Shown in pieces: positions 1-6,092 of a DNA stretch of 12,634 nucleotides (position 1 is its first letter; every line of letters begins with the position of its first letter). The DNA comes from Bacillota bacterium (GTDB lineage Bacteria; Bacillota_A; Clostridia; Clostridiales; Clostridiaceae). The position numbers were made by a program, and so were the translations under genes. The DNA lies in the NCBI GenBank assembly GCA_021837545.1, contig JAKBFR010000063.1, positions 1 to 12,634 of the forward strand, in the 5' to 3' direction. The notes under the pieces were generated by a model. It was not told the origin of the DNA. It saw only the letters and a list, made by a program, of their open reading frames with translations, and searched no databases.

Positions 1-837
1 TTAAAAACTCAAAGAACAAAAACAATAGGAATTTTACTTCCAGATATATCAAATCAATTTTACCCAGAGATTGTAAGAGGAGCTGAAGACGTTTCAAATA
101 TATACGATTACAATATAATATTGTGTAATTCAGACCTTGATATAGAAAAGGAAAAAGAATATTTAAGAGTACTTAGTGAAAAAATGGTTGATGGTGTAAT
201 TTATATGAGTAGTTCTTTAAATGAAGAAATTTTGGAACTAATCAATGAATTAAATTTAAAAACTATATTAGTTGAAACAAAGGATAAAGATGGATTACTA
301 CCAAGTGTAACTATTGATAATGTAAAGGGTAGTTATGATAGTACAAAATTTTTAATTGAAAAGGGAATAAAGGACATTGCATTTATAGGTGTTAAAAAAG
401 ATAATTTAAATGCTTGGGGAGATAGATATGTTGGTTATGAGAATGCCATGAAAGAAGCAGGCATTGAAATAGATCCAGATTTAGTATATCTTAACTCAAT
501 AAAGGTAAAGAGCGGATATGAAGGTATACAAAAATTCGTAAACCAAAATAAGAAATTTAATGGTGTTGTATGTGCATCTGATGATGTTGCAATGGGAGCA
601 ATAAATGCTTTAAGAGACAACGGACTTAGAATTCCAGAAGATGTAAGTGTTATAGGATTTAATGATAACTTTGCAGCATCAATATTTTATCCTAAAATTA
701 CAACAATATCTCAACCAACTTATGATATGGGTTCAGTTGCTATGAGAATGCTCATTAAGCTTTTAAACAAAAAAGAATTAGAGGAACCACATTACGTGTT
801 AGAACATGAATTAATTGAAAGAGAAAGTACAATTTAA
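1..837 (+). CDS. ccpA: CcpA-like LacI-family transcriptional regulator (5' end outside window)
   Basis: The open frame runs in from the left edge and ends in TAA at 835-837, giving 278 residues. The first codon is a Leu that aligns with the hinge-helix Leu of CcpA (about residue 56 of Bacillus subtilis CcpA), so the helix-turn-helix is missing only because of the window edge. What is present is the periplasmic-binding-protein-like effector core, starting with TIGILLPDISNQFYPEI. Near the C-terminus, QPTYDMGSVAMRML (window codons 238-251) keeps a Tyr and an Arg eight residues apart, matching Tyr295 and Arg303, which in Bacillus CcpA contact HPr-Ser46-P; the tail IERESTI resembles CcpA IEFRQST. 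CcpA is the global catabolite regulator of Firmicutes and binds cre sites with HPr-Ser-P. The LacI family is certain; the CcpA assignment is by remembered similarity and could be a paralogue. The gene is followed by its own terminator. Confidence 0.75.
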   Translation, partial: LKTQRTKTIGILLPDISNQFYPEIVRGAEDVSNIYDYNIILCNSDLDIEKEKEYLRVLSEKMVDGVIYMSSSLNEEILELINELNLKTILVETKDKDGLLPSVTIDNVKGSYDSTKFLIEKGIKDIAFIGVKKDNLNAWGDRYVGYENAMKEAGIEIDPDLVYLNSIKVKSGYEGIQKFVNQNKKFNGVVCASDDVAMGAINALRDNGLRIPEDVSVIGFNDNFAASIFYPKITTISQPTYDMGSVAMRMLIKLLNKKELEEPHYVLEHELIERESTI

Positions 838-850
838 ATAGAGAACTCAA

Positions 851-944
851 AAGTGAGAATCCGAATTTTATATTTGGCTTCTCGAACTTTCCCTATGGGC
901 ATTTGTGATTTTGAGTGAATTACAAATTCAGCGACTAAATGAAG
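851..944. repeat. Structured intergenic element, copy 1 (homologous to 8037-8150)
   Basis: The 3' flank of the ccpA-like gene folds into consecutive hairpins. In the first, AAGT (851-854) pairs with ACTT (886-889), GAGAA (855-859) with TTCTC (879-883), and CCGAA (861-865) with TTTGG (873-877). A second pairs ATTTGTGATT (901-910) with AATTACAAAT (918-927), with one G-U pair. A small third one pairs GACT (933-936) with AGTC (943-946). Two blocks, 851-890 and 907-937, align without gaps to 8037-8076 (28 of 40 identical) and 8112-8142 (21 of 31), in the same order. It may be an interspersed repeat or a 3'-UTR/small RNA element. Orientation and function are unknown. Confidence 0.5.
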
Positions 945-964
945 TCAAATTTCCTTATAATCAA

Positions 965-1006
965 AAACTGCTTTAAAATAGTTAAATTATTTTAAGCAGT
1001 TTTTTT
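965..1006 (+). terminator. Rho-independent terminator after the ccpA-like gene
   Basis: AACTGCTTTAAAATA (966-980) pairs with TATTTTAAGCAGTT (988-1001) with a single bulged T; the loop is 7 nt, and T continues to 1006. The A run just before the stem could make it work in both directions. It lies between the ccpA-like gene and the remnant of marR. Confidence 0.85.
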
Positions 1007-1008
1007 GT

Positions 1009-1217
1009 ACTTATAAAGAAAATGATAGACGAGAGCTTACAAACTTGAACTTACAGAAAAAGCAGAAGAAATAAGAGAAAAAGTGTATTTAATAATGAAT
1101 GAATGGGATATTAAAGTTAGAAATTGTTTTACCAATGAAGAATCTCAAGAATTAATGAAATTATTAAATAAATTATCTAAAAGTGCGTTAATTACTAAGG
1201 AGGATATTTATGAATAG
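1009..1217 (+). pseudogene. MarR-family regulator remnant (C-terminal third, 5' truncated, frameshifted)
   Basis: Reading 1044-1217 gives LELTEKAEEIREKVYLIM, then NEWDIKVRNCF and a tail ending KEDIYE before TAG (1215-1217). This is the typical end of a MarR winged-helix protein: the LTEKG-like turn after the wing, then the C-terminal dimerisation helices. Just upstream, 1009-1029 in another frame reads TYKENDRR, the expected wing. The two halves join if the GA repeated in GACGAGAGCT (about 1029-1038) is taken as a 2-nt insertion. The first roughly 70-80 residues, including the recognition helix, are absent, and nothing like them is visible before the terminator. The only internal in-frame ATG (1095) has no ribosome binding site, so I judge the gene dead. 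Its stop overlaps the start of the MATE gene by 8 nt (ATGAATAG), the arrangement of a regulator-exporter operon. Confidence 0.75.
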
Positions 1218-2562
1218 TCAGAACCGTTTAGGAGAAATGAAGGTAGGAAAATTATTATTAGAATTTTCAATTCCAGCTATTATAGGTATGTTAGTTAATA
1301 CTTTATACAATATAATAGATAGAATATTTATTGGGCATATAGAGGGAATAGGAAGCCTTGCAATGGCAGGGGTTGGAGTAACCATGCCATTAATGTTTAT
1401 AATTTTAGCATTTGGTATGTTAATTGGAATTGGTACAGCTACTAAAATATCAATAAAACTTGGACAACATGACAAAGAAGGTGCAGAGAAACACTTAGGA
1501 AATGCATTTACTTTAATAATAATAACAAGTATTTTTTTAACAATATTCGGACTATTATTTGCTAACCCACTTCTAAAAATGTTTGGAGCAAGTAAAAATA
1601 TTATAGGATATGGAGAGCAATTTATTCAGGTGATTTTTATAGGATGTATATTTAATCTGATAAGTTTTAGTCTTAACCATTCAATTAGAAGTGATGGAAG
1701 TCCTAAAATAGCTATGGCATCAATGCTTATAAGTGCTATTATAAACATCATTTTGGATCCTATATTTATCTTTGGTTTAGGACTTGGAGTTAGAGGCGGA
1801 GCACTTGGAACTGTTGTTGCACAAATCATAAGTAGTATTTGGATTATATATTATTTTACTAAAGGATCTAGTACTCTTAAAATTAGAAAAGAGAATTTGA
1901 AGCTTGACAAAGAGGTCGTATTAAGTATCTGTGCCATAGGAATAGGTCCTTTTAGTATGCAGATTGCACAAAGCGCCGTTCAAATAGCTTCTAATAATTC
2001 ACTACAATTATATGGAGGAGATCTAGCAGTAAGTGCAATGACAATAGTAAATAGTATAGCAATGGTATTTTTAATGCCTATTTTTGGATTAAATCAAGGA
2101 CTTCAACCTATAATAGGCTATAACTTTGGAGCTGAAAAACATGATAGAGTTAAACAAGCAGTAAAATATGGGGTCATTACAGCTACTATAATAGTTACAA
2201 TAGGCTTTATAGTGGTTGAAGGATTTTCAGAAAAATTAGTTATGATCTTCAATAATGATCCTTCACTTATAGAAATAACTTCCCATGGAATGAAGATATT
2301 CTTAATTATGTTACCATTTATAGGTGGACAGATTATAATTACTAATTATTTTCAATCAATTGGCCTAGTTAAGATATCAATGTTCTTAAGTTTGTTAAGA
2401 CAAGTTATAATATTAATTCCTTGCCTTTTAATAATTCCAATGTTTATGGGGTTAGATGGAGTATGGATTGCTGGAGCAACATCAGATGTATTATCTGTTA
2501 TAATAACATTGTTTGTATTAATTAAAACAACAAAGAGATTGGCACGAAGCAAAGAAGCATAA
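1210..2562 (+). CDS. MATE-family multidrug exporter, MepA-like
   Basis: The 450-residue product is an integral inner-membrane protein with about 12 hydrophobic segments, the usual length and topology of MATE transporters, which export cationic drugs and dyes using Na+ or H+ gradients. Each half carries the family pattern: N30-TLYNIIDRIFIG near the N-terminus, RSDGSPKIAM at 160-169, LDPIFIFGLGLGVRGGALG at 182-200, and in the second half GLNQGLQPIIGYNFGA at 293-308. These look closest to the MepA/NorM-like branch. The start ATG follows AAGGAGG (1197-1203) at 6 nt, and this site lies inside the end of the broken marR gene. In Staphylococcus, mepA is controlled by the MarR protein MepR; here the adjacent regulator is truncated, so control of this exporter may have been lost or changed. 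No clear promoter is visible between 1007 and 1209. The substrate cannot be told from sequence. Confidence 0.88.
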   Translation: MNSQNRLGEMKVGKLLLEFSIPAIIGMLVNTLYNIIDRIFIGHIEGIGSLAMAGVGVTMPLMFIILAFGMLIGIGTATKISIKLGQHDKEGAEKHLGNAFTLIIITSIFLTIFGLLFANPLLKMFGASKNIIGYGEQFIQVIFIGCIFNLISFSLNHSIRSDGSPKIAMASMLISAIINIILDPIFIFGLGLGVRGGALGTVVAQIISSIWIIYYFTKGSSTLKIRKENLKLDKEVVLSICAIGIGPFSMQIAQSAVQIASNNSLQLYGGDLAVSAMTIVNSIAMVFLMPIFGLNQGLQPIIGYNFGAEKHDRVKQAVKYGVITATIIVTIGFIVVEGFSEKLVMIFNNDPSLIEITSHGMKIFLIMLPFIGGQIIITNYFQSIGLVKISMFLSLLRQVIILIPCLLIIPMFMGLDGVWIAGATSDVLSVIITLFVLIKTTKRLARSKEA

Positions 2563-2591
2563 AAAATTGTGCTAGAAATTTAAAGAAATCA

Positions 2592-2634
2592 ATAATAGGG
2601 ATGTCTCAAAATAATTTTGAGACATCCCTATTAT
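2592..2634. terminator. Bidirectional terminator hairpin between convergent genes
   Basis: A perfect 20-bp stem (arms 2592-2611 and 2615-2634, core GGGATGTCTC) closes on a 3-nt loop TAA. The A and T ends of the arms make it usable in both directions. It sits between the MATE exporter (plus strand) and the small minus-strand gene that ends at 2637. There is no long T tract after it, so termination in the plus direction relies on TATTT. Confidence 0.85.
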
Positions 2635-2636
2635 AT

Positions 2637-2822
2637 TTAAAGGATTCCTTCGCTTTTTAAAATGTTTTCTAAATTTTGAACTCTATTAGATAAGCAGATA
2701 AATTTCTCTTTTAACTGTTCGTTTGAAGGTTCATTATCATTGATAAATTTCTCCATATCTTCGACAGCTTTTAAAGCTTCTTCTACATCTTGTTGAGCTA
2801 TTTTTAAATTTGAATCTTTCAT
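2637..2822 (-). CDS. Small hypothetical coiled-coil protein
   Basis: The 61-residue product has no signal peptide or membrane segment. It is highly charged and helical, with two predicted amphipathic helices (about residues 4-28 and 35-57) separated by a polar turn, NDNEPSNE, suggesting a helical hairpin or dimer; the single Cys is in the second helix (FICLSNRV). The gene is supported by an excellent ribosome binding site: on the minus strand AGAAGGAG (2831-2838) lies 8 nt from the ATG, and the stop is TAA. It converges with the MATE gene across a strong hairpin and diverges from spmA. I do not recognise the family and assign no function. Being next to spmA could mean a spore-related role, but that rests on position alone. 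Confidence 0.7.
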   Translation of the reverse strand: MKDSNLKIAQQDVEEALKAVEDMEKFINDNEPSNEQLKEKFICLSNRVQNLENILKSEGIL

Positions 2823-2859
2823 GAAAAATTCTCCTTCTGAAATTTAATTATGTTTAGTA

Positions 2860-2865
2860 ATTATA
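2860..2865 (-). promoter_or_regulatory. Possible -10 hexamer for the small minus-strand gene
   Basis: Read on the minus strand, 2865-2860 is a perfect TATAAT, 37 nt before the start codon. The best -35 candidate, TTGCAC (2893-2888), is 22 nt away, which is too long for a normal sigma-A promoter, so only the -10 match supports this. Confidence 0.3.
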
Positions 2866-2894
2866 TCCTATCACTACTAAAAAATAAGTGCAAG

Positions 2895-2924
2895 GAATAT
2901 AAATGTAAAGAATAATTATACTAT
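2895..2924 (+). promoter_or_regulatory. Candidate sporulation (sigma-E-like) promoter of spmA
   Basis: GAATATA (2895-2901) fits the sigma-E -35 pattern KMATATW. After a 15-nt spacer, TATACTAT (2917-2924) matches 6 of 8 positions of the -10 pattern CATACAAT. In Bacillus subtilis spmA-spmB is transcribed with dacB by sigma-E. The weakness is position: the expected transcript start (about 2931) would lie only some 4 nt before the spmA start and remove most of its ribosome binding site. Confidence 0.3.
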
Positions 2925-2934
2925 GGGGGAGAAT

Positions 2935-3510
2935 ATGATAAATTATATTTGGTTTTTTTTAATATTTTGTGGAGTTTTAGTTGGATTATTAAGTGGAAAT
3001 GGGGATATTATATCTAAAGCAATAATTAACTCTTGTGGCAATACTGTTACCTTCGTGATTGAACTTACAGGTATAATGTGTTTTTGGTGTGGTGTTATGA
3101 AAGTTGCAGAAAATAGTGGACTTACAGAAAAAATATCTAAAATATTAAAACCTATCCTTAAGCTTATTTTTAAAGAGGCTGCTAAAGATGAGAAAGCCTT
3201 AGGTGCTATAGTTATGAATCTTACTGCTAATATGATGGGATTATCTAATGCAGCAACACCTTTTGGTATTAAAGCAATGGAAGAGATGGATAGGCTTAAT
3301 AAAGATAAAGAAACTGCATCTAATGATATGGCGCTCTTTTTGGTTTTGAATGCAACATGTATTCAATTAGTACCATCTACAATAATTTCTATAAGAGCTG
3401 CTTGTAATTCAGCAAATCCAGGCATAATAATATTGCCAACATTAATATCTACAGCAGCAGCGGCAGTAGTTGGAGTAATGTGTTGCAAAATATTACAAAG
3501 ATATTTTTAG
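2935..3510 (+). CDS. spmA: Spore maturation protein A
   Basis: The product, 191 residues from this start, is a membrane protein with a Gate (nucleoside-recognition) domain and aligns along its length with Bacillus SpmA. The N-terminus MINYIWFFLIFCGVLVGLL matches MVNLIWVAMTVIGLV, and the family core is clear in NLTANMMGLSNAATPFGIK followed by AMEEMDRLN. SpmA and SpmB are both needed for full dehydration and heat resistance of the spore core; their transport substrate is unknown. I prefer the ATG at 2935 to the one at 2923: the upstream ATG has no ribosome binding site, while GGGGGAG (2925-2931) precedes the second, although at a short 3-nt distance, and homology begins at MINY. spmB follows after 81 bp, so the two are probably co-transcribed. 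The C-terminal third keeps LVPSTIISIRAA, conserved in SpmA. Confidence 0.9.
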   Translation: MINYIWFFLIFCGVLVGLLSGNGDIISKAIINSCGNTVTFVIELTGIMCFWCGVMKVAENSGLTEKISKILKPILKLIFKEAAKDEKALGAIVMNLTANMMGLSNAATPFGIKAMEEMDRLNKDKETASNDMALFLVLNATCIQLVPSTIISIRAACNSANPGIIILPTLISTAAAAVVGVMCCKILQRYF

Positions 3511-3591
3511 AATTAGAATAACAACCTCAAGACGACTAAGTTTGGAACAACTCCATTTAATAATTAACTTTACAGGAGGAATAATAGGACT

Positions 3592-4116
3592 ATGTTAAAT
3601 TATTTAAGTAAGAGCATAATACCGATAATATTTTTACTTATTATAACTTATGGCATGTTTAAAGGAAGAAAAGTTTATGAGTGGTTCATAGAAGGTGCTA
3701 GGGATGGCTTAAAGGTAACTTTGAGAATATTCCCATATCTTTTAGCTATGATAATTGCAGTACAAATATTCAAGGAAGCAAATTTGATGAATTTACTGAA
3801 TAATTTAATAGCACCACTTGGAAATTTTATAGGATTGCCTAAGGATCTTATACCACTAATAATCATAAAGCCCTTATCAGGAAGTGGAGCTATTGGAATG
3901 TTTACAGATGTAATAAAAAGTTTTGGACCAGATACTAAGACTGGTCTTATAGCATCAGTTGTAATGGGGAGTACAGAGACTATATTTTATACAATTACAA
4001 TTTACTTTGGAGCAGTAAAGGTAAAAAAAATAAGGCATACTTTGTGGGCAGCAATTTTTGCAGATATGACAGCAATAATTATGGCAATTTTTATGGTTAA
4101 TATATTTCTTATTTAA
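3592..4116 (+). CDS. spmB: Spore maturation protein B
   Basis: The product has 174 residues, the usual SpmB length, and is a membrane protein with a Gate domain. It aligns with Bacillus SpmB: IIPIIFLLIITYGMFKG near the N-terminus, YEWFIEGARDGLKV, then IIIKPLSGSGAIGMFTDVI and FGPDTKTGLIASVVMGSTET, ending with the conserved YFGAVKVKKI. It acts with SpmA in spore core dehydration. The AGGAGG site (3574-3579) is 12 nt from the ATG, unusually far. A second AGGA (3586-3589) is very close, and no better in-frame start is visible, so translation may be weaker than that of its neighbours. A nested hairpin terminator follows after 18 bp, closing the spmA-spmB unit. In Bacillus these genes follow dacB, which is not present here. 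Confidence 0.9.
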   Translation: MLNYLSKSIIPIIFLLIITYGMFKGRKVYEWFIEGARDGLKVTLRIFPYLLAMIIAVQIFKEANLMNLLNNLIAPLGNFIGLPKDLIPLIIIKPLSGSGAIGMFTDVIKSFGPDTKTGLIASVVMGSTETIFYTITIYFGAVKVKKIRHTLWAAIFADMTAIIMAIFMVNIFLI

Positions 4117-4134
4117 GTACATTTATTAGTATTA

Positions 4135-4212
4135 AGGCATATTCCAGAAAATAATAAGTAAGTCAAAAATCGAAGGAGTGACTTATTATTTTCTTTCATA
4201 TGCCTAATTTTT
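4135..4212 (+). terminator. Long nested hairpin terminator after spmB
   Basis: The outer stem pairs AGGCATAT (4135-4142) with ATATGCCT (4198-4205). After a symmetric 3-nt internal loop, AGAAAATAATAAGT (4146-4159) pairs with ACTTATTATTTTCT (4181-4194), and AATTTTT follows. The 21-nt top can pair further through AGTCA/TGACT in an alternative register. At about 70 nt it is longer than typical terminators, but the position and T tract fit the end of the spmAB transcript. Confidence 0.75.
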
Positions 4213-4266
4213 GGAGTATTATATTTAAAGAAAAGAAAATATTTGTAGGAAGAAAGAGGCTAGATA

Positions 4267-5511
4267 ATGAATAAAGATGCATATATGGAAAACAGAATTA
4301 GATTTATGGATAATATAGAAAACAACTCAATGGTATTATTATTTGCAGGAAAGCCATGCAAAAAAACAGGTGATGAACTATATCAATTTACTCCAAATAG
4401 AAATTTTTATTATTTAACAGGGGTTCAAGAAGAAGAACATATAGTACTACTATCGAAATTTAAAGATATAGTAAGTGAAAAATTATTTTTAAAAGACTTA
4501 GATTTGCCTAAAGAAATGTGGAATGGAAGGACTTTAAGAGATAGTGAAGGAAGAGAAATATCGGGAATAGAAGATGTATTGTATATGAAGGATTTAAATT
4601 CTAATATAAATAGATTGATTAATGGTTCTGAAGAAATAAATCTATATTTAGATTTAGACAGAGAAACTATTGATGAAGTAGATTCTATTGCAAATATTTT
4701 TGCAAAAAAAATAAAAAACAAATATCCACAAGTTACAATAAAGAATCTTTCAAGTAAGATTGCACCGCTTAGAATGATTAAATCTGAACAAGAAATAGCA
4801 GAGATGCAAAAAGCTATAGAAATAACAATTGGTGGAGTAAAATCTTTAATGAAGAATGCAAAAGTTGGAATGAAGGAATACCAACTTGAAGCATATTTTG
4901 ATTTTGAATGTAAAACTAAAGGGGTTAAGGACTTAGCATTTGGAACAATAGCAGCGGCAGGTAAGAATGCTACTATACTTCATTATGTAGAAAATAATAG
5001 TGAATTAAAAGATGGAGATTTAATTCTTTTTGATTTAGGAGCACAATGGAATTTATATAATGCAGATATTACAAGAGTTTTCCCTGTGAATGGAAAGTTT
5101 ACAGATAGACAAAAGGAAGTTTATGAGGCCGTACTTAGAGTAAATAAAGCAGTTATTGAAAAAATAAAACCAGGAGTTGATTCTAAGGAATTGAATACGT
5201 GGTCTAGAGATTTAATCGCTAAAGAATGTATTAAGCTAGGAATCATAAAAGAAAAAGAAGAAGTGAGTAAATACTATTGGCATAGTATAGGGCATAGTTT
5301 AGGATTAGATACTCATGATTTAGGAATGCAAGGAAGAGAATTTACATTTGCAGAAGGAATGGTATTCACAGTAGAACCTGGAATATATATAAGTGAAGAA
5401 AGTATTGGAATAAGAATTGAAGATGATATTTTAGTTACTAAAACTGGCTGTGAAGTTTTAACAAAGAATATTATTAAGGAAGTTAACGAGATTGAAGAAT
5501 TTATGAAATAA
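4267..5511 (+). CDS. pepP: Xaa-Pro aminopeptidase (peptidase family M24B)
   Basis: The 414-residue product is a cytosolic metallopeptidase that removes an N-terminal residue preceding proline. An aminopeptidase-P N-terminal domain covers about residues 1-135 (NFYYLTGVQEEEHIVLL), and a pita-bread M24 catalytic domain about 175-400. All five metal ligands are visible: Asp256 (LFDLGAQ), Asp267 (NADITRVFP), His343 (SIGHSLGLDTHDLG), Glu370 (TVEPGIYI) and Glu385 (GIRIEDD), consistent with a dinuclear Mn2+ site. The start has AAAGAGG (4253-4259) 7 nt upstream. It stands alone between the spmB terminator and the metG leader, probably as its own transcription unit, though its promoter is not obvious in 4206-4252. 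It could be called prolidase-like, but the N-terminal domain and length favour aminopeptidase P. It likely serves peptide turnover. Confidence 0.9.
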   Translation: MNKDAYMENRIRFMDNIENNSMVLLFAGKPCKKTGDELYQFTPNRNFYYLTGVQEEEHIVLLSKFKDIVSEKLFLKDLDLPKEMWNGRTLRDSEGREISGIEDVLYMKDLNSNINRLINGSEEINLYLDLDRETIDEVDSIANIFAKKIKNKYPQVTIKNLSSKIAPLRMIKSEQEIAEMQKAIEITIGGVKSLMKNAKVGMKEYQLEAYFDFECKTKGVKDLAFGTIAAAGKNATILHYVENNSELKDGDLILFDLGAQWNLYNADITRVFPVNGKFTDRQKEVYEAVLRVNKAVIEKIKPGVDSKELNTWSRDLIAKECIKLGIIKEKEEVSKYYWHSIGHSLGLDTHDLGMQGREFTFAEGMVFTVEPGIYISEESIGIRIEDDILVTKTGCEVLTKNIIKEVNEIEEFMK

Positions 5512-5739
5512 TTACCACAATAGCGCCCATACCAAACATTATTTCATAATTTTGAAACATAGTATATTATCATCCTATCGAGTTATTTTCTTGAATTAAA
5601 CTACTGCTTGATTAATATAAGTATATCGCAATACTTATATTTTGTGGATTTTATGGTGAATATTGAGGGAAATAAGAATTAGATTGATGTACAAGTGTCC
5701 TATTTTTACGATTAACTCCATTTAATTTTAAAATAATAA
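5512..5739. other. Non-coding gap after pepP with one AT-rich hairpin
   Basis: I see no gene here: all frames are broken by stops and no ribosome binding site is followed by a usable frame. The only clear structure is AATATAAGTAT (5614-5624) pairing perfectly with ATACTTATATT (5631-5641) across a 6-nt loop. It is followed by only TT before G, so it could be a weak pepP terminator about 100 nt after the stop codon, or simply AT-rich symmetry. Confidence 0.5.
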
Positions 5740-5768
5740 TTGATTATATTAGCAAAATTGGTTACAAT
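5740..5768 (+). promoter_or_regulatory. metG promoter (sigma-A type)
   Basis: TTGATT (5740-5745) and TACAAT (5763-5768) are separated by exactly 17 nt, 5 of 6 and 4 of 6 matches or better to consensus. Transcription would begin near 5775, shortly before the first T-box helix. An overlapping TATAAT at 5771-5776 has no -35 at a suitable distance. Confidence 0.6.
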
Positions 5769-5786
5769 AATATAATAGTAAAAAAC

Positions 5787-6062
5787 AAAATGCATTGAAA
5801 AGAAGAGTAATAAAATAAGCATTCTAAAAGAGAGTTAACATATGCTGAAAGTTAGCGTTTGTGAGTTTTATGAAGATGGTCTTAGAGCATATTTTTTGAG
5901 CCAATATTATTGGGTTAGGGAAGTACGGTAGCAACCGTTATATTGCAGGGTGATGATTGTCACCTATTGAGTTATTTATTGTGAAATAAGTAAGAATTAG
6001 AGTGGTAACGCGTATAATACGTCTCTATATAGGTTTTAATATACCTATATAGAGATTTTTTT
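5787..6062 (+). promoter_or_regulatory. Methionine T-box riboswitch leader of metG
   Basis: T-box leaders read through a terminator when uncharged tRNA binds. Stem I base: ATGC (5790-5793) pairs with GCAT (5887-5890). The specifier loop has AGTA (5806-5809) opposite GAA (5872-5874), below the helix ATAAAA (5810-5815)/TTTTAT (5866-5871). The unpaired bases after GAA contain ATG at 5876-5878, the Met codon expected for metG. Stem I also has an AGAGAG bulge motif (5829-5834) and an apical GCTGAAAGTTAGC loop (5844-5856). Further hairpins are 5901-5913, 5925-5938, 5949-5964 and 5972-5989. The T-box itself, AGAGTGGTAACGCG (5999-6012), has TGGT (6003-6006), which pairs with a tRNA ACCA end, fitting the A discriminator of tRNA-Met. 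TAGAG next to it can pair with CTCTA (6023-6027) to form the antiterminator. Confidence 0.93.
6022..6062 (+). terminator. Conditional terminator of the metG T-box
   Basis: TCTCTATATAGGT (6022-6034) pairs perfectly over 13 bp with ACCTATATAGAGA (6043-6055), followed by seven T. The 5' arm shares CTCTA with the antiterminator, so the two structures exclude each other, as in other T-box leaders. Confidence 0.93.
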
Positions 6063-6092
6063 ATTTTTTTAAAATAAGGAGGAACACAAATA

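Noticed and set aside
1095..1217. Short frame from the internal ATG within the marR remnant as a separate 40-residue gene
   Set aside because: No ribosome binding site precedes it and it is plainly the tail of a MarR protein.
2923..2934. Alternative upstream ATG for spmA, adding four residues (MGEN)
   Set aside because: It has no ribosome binding site, and the GGGGGAG site lies after it; homology to SpmA starts at the second Met.
5771..5776. TATAAT as the metG -10 box
   Set aside because: The nearest -35-like hexamer, TTGATT, would be 25 nt away; TACAAT eight bases earlier gives a 17-nt spacer.
5870..5872. ATG as the T-box specifier
   Set aside because: It falls in the ATAAAA/TTTTAT helix next to the specifier loop; the ATG at 5876-5878 is in the unpaired part after GAA.
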